Assembly: GCA_011082265.1 (NCBI GenBank)
Contig: CP049781.1
Coordinates: 1,562,501-1,626,500 of the forward strand
DNA: 64,000 nt
Direction: 5' to 3'
DNA from: Candidatus Lachnocurva vaginae
GTDB taxonomy: Bacteria > Bacillota > Clostridia > Lachnospirales > Lachnospiraceae
Shown: piece by piece, positions 53,623-63,023 of the stretch
Layout of the letters: each line of letters opens with the position of its first letter
How positions within the stretch are numbered: the first letter of the stretch is position 1
The notes under the pieces: generated by a model
Database searches by the model: none
The model's input: only the letters and a program-made list of their open reading frames with translations
Told to the model about the DNA's origin: nothing
Position numbers and translations under genes: made by a program

Positions 53623-55664
53623 GCCTCAACCTCTCCTTTATCTATCATATCATCAATAATATTTTCAATTTTTTCTATTGCACTATCTAAAGTTTCATTT
53701 TCAAGCTGTGCACCAGCAAGGTTTATATGTCCTCCTCCGCCTAATTTTTCCATCATAAGCTGTACATCAACATCATCTATAGATCTTGCACTTATATATA
53801 TTTTATTCTTGTATTCCGTAAGAACAAAAGATGCTCCGATTCCTACAATATCTAAAAGTTCATTTGCTGCTTGTGCAACTATAATTGTAGGACTTTCAAC
53901 TCCATTATTTATAAATGTTGAAATAGCAAACTTGCCTCTGTAAACTTTCGCCTTTCTTACAACTTCAGCTCTTGCTTTATATGCCTCCATGCTCTCTCTT
54001 AAAAGTTTTCGTACTCTTATCATGTCAGCACCGTTTCTTCTAAGGTATGCTGCTGCTTCAAATGTCCTTACTCCCGTCTTTGCGACGAAGTTATTTGTGT
54101 CAATCAAAATGCCTGCATAAAGTGCATCTGCTTCTTCCGGCTTCATCTGAATATTCTCTGCAAAATACTGAAGCACTTCTGCAACCATTTCGCACGCTGA
54201 TGAAGCATAAGGTTCTATATAACTTAGTACAGAATTTGTTATAACTCCTTCACCCTGTCTATGATGGTCAAATACAACTATGTATTCAGTCTTTTTAAGA
54301 AGTTCAGGGCATTCAGTATAATTTTCTTTATTGGTATCAACAACCATAACAAGAGTTTGCGGTGTAACAATCTTTATCGCCTGTTCACTTGTGATAATTA
54401 AATCTTCTGTATTTTCCATCGATTGAATTAAATCCACTATAGGTCTTAATGACGTCGTTATAGTATTTAAAACAATCTGCGATTTCTTGCCGAGTTTTCT
54501 TGCTGCAACACATACTCCTACAGCTGAGCCGAATGCATCTATATCGCTTATTTGATGACCCATTACAATTACATTTTCTCTGGATTCCATCATATCTCTA
54601 AGTGCCTGTGCTTTAACTCTCGCCTTAACTCGGGTTGTTTTATCAACCTGCTTTCCATGAAGTCCGAAATATGAAACTTCGCCTTCCTGCTTTATTACAG
54701 CCTGAGATCCGCCTCTTCCTAGTGCTATATTTATTGCAGCACCCGCATATGCAAATGTTTGCTGATAAGAATCTCCACCATCTCCAACACCAATACTTAA
54801 GGTAACCTCATTCTCATTTCCAACTTTAATATTTTTTACATCTTCCAAAATGCTAAATCTCGTATCTTTAAGTTTCTGTAAATATCTATGCTCAAAAACG
54901 ATAAAATATTTATCTTTTTCAATCTTTTGAACGATGCCGTCTACTGAATGAAAGAATTGAGTAACCTTTCTGTCGATAACAGCAAGAAGAAGAGCTCTTT
55001 TTACTAAATCAACCTGCTCTATCGTTTCTTCATAGTTATCTATATACACTACAGCAGGAATCATTTTGATATTTTCATTTTCTTCCTGTAAATAAGTCAA
55101 TTTTGTAATATCAAAAAGACTTAATGCTATAAGATTTACATCTTTTCCATGAATAGCAAACAACTTAGATTTTATCTCAGATTGCGGCATTTCAAATTTT
55201 TGTAAAACAGCATTATATCTTCTGCCAGAAAAATCTACTTCAATATTTGAAAATTTTTCATGTTCCTTAATAAGATTTTTCGTTATCTTAGGAATAATAT
55301 CCGAAATAGATTCTCTAAACTGCGTTTCCTTATCAGTTAATGTTTTAAATTTTTCGTTATGCCAGATTATTTTTCCATCATTATCCAAAAGTACATAAGG
55401 TACATCGAATTTATCAATAAGAATACTCTGCATCTTAGAGCACTTTGTTGCAAAATCTATAATTTCATGTACAAATTTATTTTTGAATATGTTATAGAAA
55501 ATAATAAGGATTAAAAAATATAAACATACAATAAGGAAAAAGAAAATTCCCATTGTTTTGTTATAAATAAATGTTACTACATCAAAAAATAATAAAACAA
55601 TTGCTGTATAAAATGGTATGTAAAAATACTGTTTCAGCTGCCCTTTATATTCAATAACGTCCAT
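53619..55664 (-). CDS. gdpP: Cyclic-di-AMP phosphodiesterase GdpP
   Basis: 681 residues. Two N-terminal transmembrane helices (about 15-60), a PAS-like domain (about 80-180), a degenerate GGDEF domain (about 200-320), then DHH and DHHA1 domains. Metal ligands lie in VMGHQISDIDAFGSA, MVVDTNKEN and VFDHHRQGE. The C-terminal GGGGHINLAGA motif binds substrate. It degrades c-di-AMP, which controls potassium and osmotic balance. The first DHH element reads ISDIDAFGS, as in other GdpP proteins. It is first in the gdpP-rplI-dnaB operon. Confidence 0.95.
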   Translation of the reverse strand: MDVIEYKGQLKQYFYIPFYTAIVLLFFDVVTFIYNKTMGIFFFLIVCLYFLILIIFYNIFKNKFVHEIIDFATKCSKMQSILIDKFDVPYVLLDNDGKIIWHNEKFKTLTDKETQFRESISDIIPKITKNLIKEHEKFSNIEVDFSGRRYNAVLQKFEMPQSEIKSKLFAIHGKDVNLIALSLFDITKLTYLQEENENIKMIPAVVYIDNYEETIEQVDLVKRALLLAVIDRKVTQFFHSVDGIVQKIEKDKYFIVFEHRYLQKLKDTRFSILEDVKNIKVGNENEVTLSIGVGDGGDSYQQTFAYAGAAINIALGRGGSQAVIKQEGEVSYFGLHGKQVDKTTRVKARVKAQALRDMMESRENVIVMGHQISDIDAFGSAVGVCVAARKLGKKSQIVLNTITTSLRPIVDLIQSMENTEDLIITSEQAIKIVTPQTLVMVVDTNKENYTECPELLKKTEYIVVFDHHRQGEGVITNSVLSYIEPYASSACEMVAEVLQYFAENIQMKPEEADALYAGILIDTNNFVAKTGVRTFEAAAYLRRNGADMIRVRKLLRESMEAYKARAEVVRKAKVYRGKFAISTFINNGVESPTIIVAQAANELLDIVGIGASFVLTEYKNKIYISARSIDDVDVQLMMEKLGGGGHINLAGAQLENETLDSAIEKIENIIDDMIDKGEVEA

Positions 55665-55780
55665 AATACTCCTTTTTATAAAATCCTTTATATTATAACA
55701 TATTACAAATTTTTTCTATATAGTGATTCAATCTTATAATAAATAATTAACAATATTAAATATTTCTATCTTCTCAATAC

Positions 55781-55809
55781 TTGCATTGTTTCCTTCATAG
55801 TGTTATCAT
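55781..55809 (+). promoter_or_regulatory. Promoter of the nhaC-type gene
   Basis: -35 TTGCAT (55781-55786), 17-nt spacer, -10 TATCAT (55804-55809). This places the transcription start near 55816, about 54 nt before the ATG. Confidence 0.65.
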
Positions 55810-55823
55810 ACAAACAAATTTCC

Positions 55824-55856
55824 GCTTCTCGCTATAAATGGGTGGGGAGCTTTTTT
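55824..55856 (+). promoter_or_regulatory. Terminator-like hairpin in the nhaC leader
   Basis: GCTTCTC pairs with GGGGAGC (two G-U pairs) and is followed by six T's, all within the short leader and 5 nt before the ribosome site. It could attenuate transcription or control access to the ribosome site. No alternative antiterminator stem is obvious. Confidence 0.5.
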
Positions 55857-55869
55857 GTTCGGAGGATTT

Positions 55870-57249
55870 ATGTTTGATTTAAAAGAATTTAGAAAACCTA
55901 GCTTTGTAGAATCGGTAAGCCTTTTAGCTATAGTATTTATAATACTCGGTGCACCTATTATTTTTATGAAGGGACTTCAACCTCACATTCCCATTATTTG
56001 GGCAATCGTATTCCTTTTGATATATGGTCTTTTTAAAAGAGTAAAATTTGATTCGATGCAATCGGATATGATACAGGCTGTAAGCACAAGTATGGCTGCT
56101 GTATATCTATTTTTCTTTATCGGAATTTTAATTTCTGTTCTTATGATTGCAGGTACTATTCCTACATTAATATATTACGGACTTAATGTAATGTCTGTTA
56201 AAACATTTTATCTTTCCTCATTTCTTCTTACAGCAATAATTGGCGTATCTATAGGAAGCAGTTTAACGACAACAGCAACTTTAGGCGTAGCTCTTTTAGG
56301 ACTTGCACATGTTTTCCATTTAAATCCTGCAATTACCGCCGGAGCAATCGTATCCGGAGCCTTTTTTGGAGATAAAATGTCTCCTTTGTCGGATACTACT
56401 GGAATTGCTGCAAGTATTGTAGGCATAGATTTGTTTGAACACATAAAGAATATGATGTACACAACAATTCCCGCATTTATAATTTCTTCTATCTTTTTCA
56501 CAGTTCTTTCTCCTTGGAAAGCTGCAACTACACATGCATCTCTTTCTTCTTTTAGAGAAGAAATTTTAAGTACGGGACTTGTATCTCCTATATCTTTACT
56601 GCCATTTGTACTTCTTATAGTATTTTCAACACTTAAATTTCCCGCAGTAGTTTCAATTATTGTAGTAAGTATTGTTGGATGTTCCATTGCCATATTTGAA
56701 CATAATGTAGAATTATCCAACTTAGCATTTATACTTTTTGACGGATTTCATGCTAAAAATGCTCCTTCTGACTTAGCACACCTTTTAAACAGAGGCGGCA
56801 TAAATAGTATGTTCTTTACAATTACAATTGTTATTTTGGCATTAAGCTTAGGCGGACTTTTATTCAGTTTAGGAATAATTCCTACAATATTAAATAAAAT
56901 GTCCAACTTTTTAAATTCACAATTTCGTGCAACTGTTTGTGTAATTCTTACTGCAGTAGGAGTAAATGTAATTATTGGAGAACAATATTTAAGCATCCTG
57001 CTTGCCGGGAAAACATTTAAACCTGTTTATGATAAACTCAATTTACCAAGCAGAAATCTTTCAAGAACTTTAGAAGATGCCGGAACTGTTATAAATCCAT
57101 TGGTTCCTTGGAGCGTATGTGGAGTGTTTATCACTAATGCCTTAGGAGTAACTCCTATCGAATACGCCCCTTTTAGTATATTCTGCTATAGCAGTTTGAT
57201 ACTTACTTTCCTTTCAGGCGTATTTTCATTATTTAAAGAAAAGCATTAA
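55870..57249 (+). CDS. nhaC: NhaC-family Na+/H+ antiporter
   Basis: 459 residues, about eleven transmembrane helices. Family marks include GVSIGSSLTTTATLGVALLGLA, the SGAFFGDKMSPLSDTTGIAA motif with polar and acidic residues in the membrane, and GEQYLSILLAGKTF. It is expected to exchange sodium or an organic amine/acid pair for protons at the cytoplasmic membrane. I start at the ATG at 55870; a TTG 15 nt upstream would include the GGAGG ribosome site. It is the only plus-strand gene between gdpP and rpsR. Confidence 0.85.
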   Translation: MFDLKEFRKPSFVESVSLLAIVFIILGAPIIFMKGLQPHIPIIWAIVFLLIYGLFKRVKFDSMQSDMIQAVSTSMAAVYLFFFIGILISVLMIAGTIPTLIYYGLNVMSVKTFYLSSFLLTAIIGVSIGSSLTTTATLGVALLGLAHVFHLNPAITAGAIVSGAFFGDKMSPLSDTTGIAASIVGIDLFEHIKNMMYTTIPAFIISSIFFTVLSPWKAATTHASLSSFREEILSTGLVSPISLLPFVLLIVFSTLKFPAVVSIIVVSIVGCSIAIFEHNVELSNLAFILFDGFHAKNAPSDLAHLLNRGGINSMFFTITIVILALSLGGLLFSLGIIPTILNKMSNFLNSQFRATVCVILTAVGVNVIIGEQYLSILLAGKTFKPVYDKLNLPSRNLSRTLEDAGTVINPLVPWSVCGVFITNALGVTPIEYAPFSIFCYSSLILTFLSGVFSLFKEKH

Positions 57250-57254
57250 AAAAT

Positions 57255-57290
57255 AAAAACCGTTTCAGAAATAATCTGAAACGGTTTTTT
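57255..57290. terminator. Bidirectional terminator between nhaC and rpsR
   Basis: Perfect stem AAAACCGTTTCAGA / TCTGAAACGGTTTT with a 5-nt loop, A-tract on the left and T-tract on the right. It ends both convergent units. Confidence 0.9.
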
Positions 57291-57313
57291 AATCTTAATA
57301 TTTAAGTATCCTA

Positions 57314-57562
57314 TTAATCCTGTACATATGGCATAAGTGCAAGATGACGAGCTCTCTTTACAGCTGCTGTAATTGCTCTTTGATGTTTAGCACAAGCTCC
57401 TGTTATTCTTCTAGGAAGAATCTTGCCTCTTTCAGAAACAAATTTTTTAAGAAGATTAACATCCTTATAATTTATATTTGCATCTTTACCACAGAAATTA
57501 CATACTTTTTTTCTTCTCATAGAGCGTCTTTTCTTATCAACGCGTTCTTCATTCATTGCCAT
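57314..57562 (-). CDS. rpsR: 30S ribosomal protein S18
   Basis: 82 residues. Core sequence KVCNFCGKDANINYKDVNLLKKFVSERGKILPRRITGACAKHQRAITAAVKRARHLALMPYV is fully conserved, including cysteines that give a zinc-ribbon-like C-x2-C with the downstream Cys/His. It binds next to S6 in the 30S platform. Third gene of rpsF-ssb-rpsR, 14 nt after ssb. Confidence 0.98.
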   Translation of the reverse strand: MAMNEERVDKKRRSMRRKKVCNFCGKDANINYKDVNLLKKFVSERGKILPRRITGACAKHQRAITAAVKRARHLALMPYVQD

Positions 57563-57576
57563 GAATACCTCCTACT

Positions 57577-58035
57577 TTAGTCACCAAATGGAAGAGTATC
57601 TTCAACTTGATCAGGGATGTTCATAAAATCATTCGAACCTGAATCCCCTCCAGTCTCCGTCTTCCCAACAAAACCATTTCCGGAATTTGAATTGGAATTA
57701 TTATAATTTTCAGACTGCGATTTTGATTCAGCAAACTCAATGCTATTGGCAATGACATCTATTCCATAGACCTTTTGTCCATCCTTATTTGTGTAATTAT
57801 TATTTCTAAGTTCACCGTCTAATATAATCTTTATTCCTTTTTTCAAATATTTTTCTGCAAACTCTCCAGTTTTACCGAAAGCTACTACGTTAAAGAAATC
57901 TGCGGTTGCATCGCCGTCTCTCTTAAATCTTCTATCTACAGCAATCGAAAATCTTGCAACAGCTATATTGTTCGCTCCACCATATCTAACTTCCGGATCT
58001 CTTGTAAGTCTTCCCATTAAAATGATTTTATTCAT
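57577..58035 (-). CDS. ssb: Single-stranded DNA-binding protein
   Basis: 152 residues. The OB fold begins MNKIILMGRLTRDPEVRY and includes VARFSIAVDRRFKRDGDATADFFNVVAFGKTGEFAEKYLKKGIKI. A Ser/Asn-rich flexible linker leads to the acidic tip EDTLPFGD, which recruits replication and repair proteins. It lies between rpsF and rpsR as in most Firmicutes. Confidence 0.97.
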   Translation of the reverse strand: MNKIILMGRLTRDPEVRYGGANNIAVARFSIAVDRRFKRDGDATADFFNVVAFGKTGEFAEKYLKKGIKIILDGELRNNNYTNKDGQKVYGIDVIANSIEFAESKSQSENYNNSNSNSGNGFVGKTETGGDSGSNDFMNIPDQVEDTLPFGD

Positions 58036-58052
58036 AAATTTTCCTTCCTAAA

Positions 58053-58343
58053 TTACGCTTCGTCATCGCGAACACATAAAAAACGAAGTACATTATCCAT
58101 AATACGAACATTTGATTCAACTTCAGCTGGTACGTTTGATTCAGCATCAAAATGAATAAAATAGTAAAATCCTTCATTCATTTTCTGAATTTCGTAAGCA
58201 AGCTTCTTCTTACCAGCTTCTTCGACTTTTGATACTTTGCCGCCAAAGCGAGAAATATATTCCTTTGCTTTTTCTACTACGGCAGTTCTCGCATCATCTT
58301 CGATTTTGGCATTCACAACTAATGCTAATTCGTACTTATTCAT
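58053..58343 (-). CDS. rpsF: 30S ribosomal protein S6
   Basis: 96 residues starting MNKYELALVVNAKIEDDARTAVVEKAKEYI. Conserved features include GGKVSKVEEAGKKKLAYEIQKMNEGFYYFIHFDAE and the C-terminal NVRIMDNVLRFLCVR. It pairs with S18 on the 30S platform. It opens the rpsF-ssb-rpsR operon, with AAAGGAGG upstream of the ATG. Confidence 0.97.
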   Translation of the reverse strand: MNKYELALVVNAKIEDDARTAVVEKAKEYISRFGGKVSKVEEAGKKKLAYEIQKMNEGFYYFIHFDAESNVPAEVESNVRIMDNVLRFLCVRDDEA

Positions 58344-58425
58344 GCGATTTACCTCCTTTTGGACTATAAAGGCCCTTTACTTTTTTATATATAAAGAGCA
58401 AGAAACTATCATATACCGAGTATGT

Positions 58426-58455
58426 ATACTATCATCTAAACCATTTGTTTGTCAA
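58426..58455 (-). promoter_or_regulatory. Promoter of the rpsF-ssb-rpsR operon
   Basis: Minus strand: -35 TTGACA (58450-58455), 18-nt spacer, -10 TAGTAT (58426-58431). It leaves a leader of about 75 nt before rpsF. The leader contains a small ATAC/GTAT hairpin just after the start. Confidence 0.75.
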
Positions 58456-58552
58456 ATATTTTTTGTATTCTGATTAAAAATTTTTTTTGAATTTATCATT
58501 CTATATTATTGTTAATAATTAAATCAGCATTATTTTATAAAGAAGAAATATC

Positions 58553-59293
58553 TTATACTTTTATATTATCAAAAACTTTCCCTATAGAATCATTTATAAT
58601 TAAATCCGCTTCTGTATCTCTATTCGTTTTTGATTTATTTATAAGAACAAGTTTATTGCCATTAAAGAAATCCAAAAATCCCGCTGCAGGATATACGACA
58701 AGTGACGTTCCTCCTACAATTAAAAGATTTGCTTCGCTTATCTCTTTTACAGTTTCTTCAATAATTTTATTATCAAGACCTTCTTCATAAAGCACAACAT
58801 CAGGTTTTATATCCCCTCCACACTTTTCACATTTAGGGACAATATCCCCTTTATGTAAAATCATATATTTTGCATCATAAAATGCCTTGCAATTCGTACA
58901 ATAATTTCTATGAATACTTCCATGAAGCTCCAAAACCTTCTTACTCCCTGCCATTTGATGAAGACCATCTATATTCTGCGTAATAATGGAAGAAATCTTT
59001 CCTTTTCTTTCCATTTCAGCAAGCTTTAAATGTGCTTTATTTGGTTTTATGCCTTCTATTAAAATCTTATCGTAGTAAAATCGGTAAAACTCCTCTTTAT
59101 TATTAAGATAAAATGAATGACTTAAAATCATTTCTGGAGGATATTTATATTTTTGGTTATAAAGTCCGTCTTTACTTCTAAAGTCTGGAACTCCGCTTTC
59201 TGTCGATACTCCGGCTCCTCCAAAAAATACGATTTTTTTTGCTTTATCAATATAGCTTTGCAATAAAGAAATCTTTCTTTCTAAATCGTCCAT
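58553..59293 (-). CDS. NAD-dependent protein deacylase, sirtuin (CobB/Sir2)
   Basis: 246 residues, the normal size for a bacterial sirtuin. NAD-binding motif FGGAGVSTESGVPDFRSKDGL (about 24-45), catalytic ITQNIDGLHQMAG and ELHGS with the active His, and a structural zinc site from two Cys pairs (CTNCKAF and CEKCGG). The C-terminal Rossmann part includes IVGGTSLVVYPAA. It removes acetyl or acyl groups from lysines, forming nicotinamide and O-acyl-ADP-ribose. It is a stand-alone gene downstream of rsmI. Confidence 0.95.
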   Translation of the reverse strand: MDDLERKISLLQSYIDKAKKIVFFGGAGVSTESGVPDFRSKDGLYNQKYKYPPEMILSHSFYLNNKEEFYRFYYDKILIEGIKPNKAHLKLAEMERKGKISSIITQNIDGLHQMAGSKKVLELHGSIHRNYCTNCKAFYDAKYMILHKGDIVPKCEKCGGDIKPDVVLYEEGLDNKIIEETVKEISEANLLIVGGTSLVVYPAAGFLDFFNGNKLVLINKSKTNRDTEADLIINDSIGKVFDNIKV

Positions 59294-59360
59294 CCTGCTT
59301 TCTTCTCCTTTGTTTAGAATCCTTTTTCCTTAATCTTTCTTTTTATAAACCAATTATTTT

Positions 59361-60221
59361 TTAATTTTTCTTCTCGTTGAAAAGTAGTGCATTATATATA
59401 TCACGTTTTGATACACCTCTATCCTTAGCTACTTTTTTCATAGCGTCTTTTTTGTCAAAATTTTCTTTAAGATATATATCTAAATGCTCCTGTATGGACA
59501 TATTTTCCCATTGTTTCTGCTTTTCCTTCATTACATCTTCTTTTGAAAGACCTTCGATTACAAGAACATATTCTCCTCTCGGCTCATTATTTTCATAAAA
59601 TGCTATTGCTTCTTCAAATGTAAAATATAATTTTTCTTCATGAATTTTTGTAAGCTCACGAACTATTGTAATTTTTCTATTACCGAGTCTACTATAAAGT
59701 TCTTTTAATATTTTCTTTAAATTATGCGGAGCTTCATATATAACAATAGTTCTTGTATCCTTTTCAATTTCTAAAAGTACACGTTCTCTTTCCTTCTTAT
59801 CTTTCGGTAAAAATGCTTCAAAGGAAATTCTCCTGCAAGGGAGAGCCGAGACAACCGCTGCATTTACAAATGCAACAGGACCTGGAATACTTATAACTTT
59901 AATTCCATTTTCTACGCACATTCTTACAAGCTCTTCTCCGGGGTCCGATATTCCTGGAGTTCCGGCATCCGTTATCACTGCAATATTTTTCCCGCTTTTT
60001 AATTCATTTACTAAATAGTAACCTTTATCTATTTTGTTAAATTCGTGATAACTTGTCATTTCTTTTTTTATTTCAAAATGATTTAAAATCTTAATGGAAT
60101 TTCTAGTATCTTCCGCTGCAATTAAATCAACTTCCTTTAATGTATTTATCGCACGATAAGACATATCTTCCAAATTTCCAATAGGTGTTGCCACCAAATA
60201 AAGTGTTCCTTTTTTATTCAT
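59361..60221 (-). CDS. rsmI: 16S rRNA (cytidine-1402-2'-O)-methyltransferase
   Basis: 286 residues from the ATG at 60221, next to the stop of the upstream methyltransferase gene; the frame extends to 60317 but that would overlap it. Tetrapyrrole-methylase-type fold: GTLYLVATPIGNLEDMSYRA, LIAAEDTRNS, AVITDAGTPGISDPGEELVR, ISIPGPVAFVNA. It methylates C1402 in the ribosomal P site using SAM. The C-terminal helices (KKDAMKKVAKDRGVSKRDIYNALL) are the RsmI HTH domain. Confidence 0.95.
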   Translation of the reverse strand: MNKKGTLYLVATPIGNLEDMSYRAINTLKEVDLIAAEDTRNSIKILNHFEIKKEMTSYHEFNKIDKGYYLVNELKSGKNIAVITDAGTPGISDPGEELVRMCVENGIKVISIPGPVAFVNAAVVSALPCRRISFEAFLPKDKKERERVLLEIEKDTRTIVIYEAPHNLKKILKELYSRLGNRKITIVRELTKIHEEKLYFTFEEAIAFYENNEPRGEYVLVIEGLSKEDVMKEKQKQWENMSIQEHLDIYLKENFDKKDAMKKVAKDRGVSKRDIYNALLFNEKKN

Positions 60222-60222
60222 T

Positions 60223-60969
60223 TCATTTCCCATATTCATATAAAACTTCATCCGTATATACATTTTTATCTTTATATACAATAAGCGGTTTTTCGATCCG
60301 AATTTCTCCTCCCCCACCTTTTACGCCTTCTACTAAAACGAGATTCGGTTCTTTGTCTTTATAAGGAAAAACCAGTCTCATCCTTTTTGGTTCTATATCA
60401 TAGTGTCTCATAGTCGTAAATATATCTACTAGACGTGTTGGACGATGAACCATAAAGAATTTTCCCTTTGTATTAAGAATTTTTCCGGTTTCTCTTATCA
60501 CATCGTCTAACGTGCATAAAACCTCATGCCTGGAAATATATTTTGAATTATCGGGATTTTTTATACCATGATTATTTTTCATATATGGAGGATTTACGCA
60601 CACTATATCAAAAGAGGATGCTCCAAAAATCTTTGACGCATCCTTTACATCTCCTAATATTATATCAACTTTTTCGCTTAAATTGTTATATAGAACAGAC
60701 CTTTTTGCCATATCGCAAATATCTTTCTGAATTTCAAGCCCCCTTATCACAGAAGCTTCCGTTTTATCTGAAAGAAGTATAGGAATTACACCCGTTCCCG
60801 TACATAAATCAAGAATCTTATCGCCTTTATCTGCTTTTAAAAAAGAAGAAAGTAAAACGGCATCTATCCCGAAACAAAACTTTGTAGGATTTTGAATCAA
60901 GTACAGATTATTTCTATCTAAAGAATCAAGTCTTTCTCCTGATTTTAATAACTCTTCTTTTTTTATCAT
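60223..60969 (-). CDS. tRNA1(Val) A37 N6-methyltransferase family protein
   Basis: 248 residues. SAM-binding motif ILDLCTGTGVIPILL (about 52-66) and the N6-adenine methyltransferase motif VCVNPPYMKN (about 125-134), with an N-terminal NLYLIQNPTKFCFGIDAVLLSSF block typical of the TrmN6/YfiC group and of B. subtilis YabB. It probably methylates a tRNA adenosine. It precedes rsmI by 1 nt and follows ricT, a conserved Firmicute cluster. Confidence 0.88.
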   Translation of the reverse strand: MIKKEELLKSGERLDSLDRNNLYLIQNPTKFCFGIDAVLLSSFLKADKGDKILDLCTGTGVIPILLSDKTEASVIRGLEIQKDICDMAKRSVLYNNLSEKVDIILGDVKDASKIFGASSFDIVCVNPPYMKNNHGIKNPDNSKYISRHEVLCTLDDVIRETGKILNTKGKFFMVHRPTRLVDIFTTMRHYDIEPKRMRLVFPYKDKEPNLVLVEGVKGGGGEIRIEKPLIVYKDKNVYTDEVLYEYGK

Positions 60970-60993
60970 TACTATTTTTCCTATTTCCCCTAT

Positions 60994-62016
60994 TTATTTT
61001 TGAGCCTTTTTTACTTTTAGCTTTTTATTGAAGAATTTATTAATTGATTTTTTATTTCCCTTATTTTCTACATTATTCAAATACTTATTTTCATTACCAT
61101 TTTTTTCTATGTTATTTAAATTTTTATCTCCATTTTGAAGAACTTTTTTTACAGGTTTTTTAAGTTTTATACTTTGATTTTCTTCATCTTCTTCAAAATA
61201 CGGATGCTTTTTATATGTAAGCTCCGACACATTATATTCTTTTAATTCTTTTTTATCTCCATCATCTATGATAACTTTTACTTTTTCTCTTAGGATGTCA
61301 ACGCTTGCGACTTCCGACATAGTCCCTTCAGGAGTTTTAACCATATCACCTTTTCTTGGAAGTTTTTTATTTAATTCTTCATACACGTCTTCTTCATTTT
61401 TAAGACAACACATAAGTCTTCCGCAGACTCCTGAAATCTTTGACGGATTTAATGATAAATTCTGTTCCTTTGCCATCTTAATTGAAACCGGTGCAAAGTT
61501 AGTTAAAAATGTTGCACAGCAAAGCGGTCTTCCACAAAATCCTATTCCTCCTAGAACTTTTGATCCATCTCTTACTCCGACTTGTCTAAGTTCAATTCTC
61601 GTATGAAAAGAAGAAGCAAGATCTTTAACAAGCTCTCTAAAATCCACTCGCTCATCCGCAAGGAAAAAGAATGTTATTCTTTTTTTATCAAAAGTATATT
61701 GAGCATCAATTAAGCTCATATCCAACTTATGCTTTTTAACCTTTTTTCTACATTCTATAAGTGCCGCATCTTCTTCTTTTTTTATCTCTCTTTCCTGCTC
61801 CAAATCTTCTTTTGTTGCAATTCTTAAAATTCTGCTATCAGTCGGTTTTTTTAAGATTTCAGGATGATCCTCTGGCATTGTTCTAACTATCCCTACTTCA
61901 AGACCTCTGTCCGTCTGTGCAATAACCTTATCATTTATATGGCAAGCTAAACCGTTTGTATTTAAAAATGCAACTTTTCCCGCATTATCAAAATGAACAC
62001 CTACAAGCTCAGGCAT
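60994..62016 (-). CDS. ricT: PSP1-domain protein RicT (YaaT)
   Basis: 340 residues. The PSP1 domain includes MSLIDAQYTFDKKRITFFFLADERVDFRELVKDLA and the cysteine motifs GFCGRPLCCATFL and GVCGRLMCCLKNE, the ligands that hold Fe-S clusters in the RicA-RicF-RicT (YmcA-YlbF-YaaT) complex of B. subtilis. That complex directs RNase Y processing and affects Spo0A/competence pathways. The C-terminal about 60 residues are a Lys/Asn-rich repetitive tail (KNLNNIEKNGNENKYLNNVE) not needed for the family. The start overlaps the holB stop by 8 nt. Confidence 0.93.
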   Translation of the reverse strand: MPELVGVHFDNAGKVAFLNTNGLACHINDKVIAQTDRGLEVGIVRTMPEDHPEILKKPTDSRILRIATKEDLEQEREIKKEEDAALIECRKKVKKHKLDMSLIDAQYTFDKKRITFFFLADERVDFRELVKDLASSFHTRIELRQVGVRDGSKVLGGIGFCGRPLCCATFLTNFAPVSIKMAKEQNLSLNPSKISGVCGRLMCCLKNEEDVYEELNKKLPRKGDMVKTPEGTMSEVASVDILREKVKVIIDDGDKKELKEYNVSELTYKKHPYFEEDEENQSIKLKKPVKKVLQNGDKNLNNIEKNGNENKYLNNVENKGNKKSINKFFNKKLKVKKAQK

Positions 62017-63019
62017 TTATATTCTCCTTTAGTTCTATTAAAAGTATTTCTAATACTTTATTTCCATCTACATTGCTTAAAAGTCTTTTTCTTGCAGACT
62101 CTATAAAATTTATCATGGAATTCAATTTCTCATATGAAATATTTGACATTGATGAAATTTTAGATATTTCTGAAGAAAAAACTATATTGTTATCATCTTC
62201 CGTTGATTTGTATAATAACACATCTCTAAACCATAATTTAAGTTTATCTACCAAATCATCTATAATCTCTTTTTTATCTTCTTTATTTTTATCTATATCC
62301 GCTACAAGCTCGTGAATATCCAAAATACTCATTCTTGATAAAGATTTTATAAGATTTAAAAACTTTTCCCGTCTTTCTTTTTTTAAAGGATTATGAATCT
62401 CTTCTATCGCTCGTCCCAAATTCCCGAAACTTAAATTTGAAACTTCTTTTGCTTCATAGTCTGGAATTTTATATTTCGATATAAGAAAATCCTGTATTTT
62501 TTGACTCTCTACAGGCTTTACTTTAAGTTTTATACAACGAGATAAAATTGTCGGCAAAAATTCATTTAAATTTGTGGTTAATATAAAAAATATTACATAT
62601 CCGGGCGGTTCTTCAAGTGTTTTTAAAAGTGCGTTCTGTGCGAACTTATTTAATTTCTCCGCTTCATCTATAATATAAATCTTATATTTATTACTATATG
62701 GTTTTACTAAAACCGTATCGACTACCTGTCTTCTTACCTCTTCAACTGTAATAGTATTATCTTTTTCATGCTCTATATATATTACATCAGGGTTATTATC
62801 ATTTTCAAATTGATGACAAGATTTACAACTATTGCACGACAAACATCCTTCTTTTTCACAAAGAAGGGATTTAGCAACAGTTTTTGCTATTAATTTTTTA
62901 CCTGAGAATTTACTTCCTGAAATGATATATGCATGTGCCACCGTTCTATTTTCAAGCACATTTTTAAAATAATTTTTTAAATCATCTTCGCCTATAATAG
63001 TGTCAAAATCAAATTTCAT
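62009..63019 (-). CDS. holB: DNA polymerase III subunit delta'
   Basis: 336 residues, clamp-loader AAA+ fold: HAYIISGSKFSGKKLIAK in the P-loop position, a zinc module of four cysteines (CEKEGCLSCNSCKSC), YIIDEAEKLNKFAQNALLKTLEEPPGYVIFFILTT and the SRC motif (ILSRCIKL). The P-loop (GSKFSGKK) is close to functional, but delta' subunits are not ATPases as a rule. It lies between yaaR and ricT as in B. subtilis. Confidence 0.93.
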   Translation of the reverse strand: MKFDFDTIIGEDDLKNYFKNVLENRTVAHAYIISGSKFSGKKLIAKTVAKSLLCEKEGCLSCNSCKSCHQFENDNNPDVIYIEHEKDNTITVEEVRRQVVDTVLVKPYSNKYKIYIIDEAEKLNKFAQNALLKTLEEPPGYVIFFILTTNLNEFLPTILSRCIKLKVKPVESQKIQDFLISKYKIPDYEAKEVSNLSFGNLGRAIEEIHNPLKKERREKFLNLIKSLSRMSILDIHELVADIDKNKEDKKEIIDDLVDKLKLWFRDVLLYKSTEDDNNIVFSSEISKISSMSNISYEKLNSMINFIESARKRLLSNVDGNKVLEILLIELKENINA

Positions 63020-63023
63020 GTCT

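Noticed and set aside
56208..56720. 170-codon minus-strand frame opposite nhaC
   Set aside because: The nhaC frame has clear family motifs and a promoter; the opposite frame has neither.
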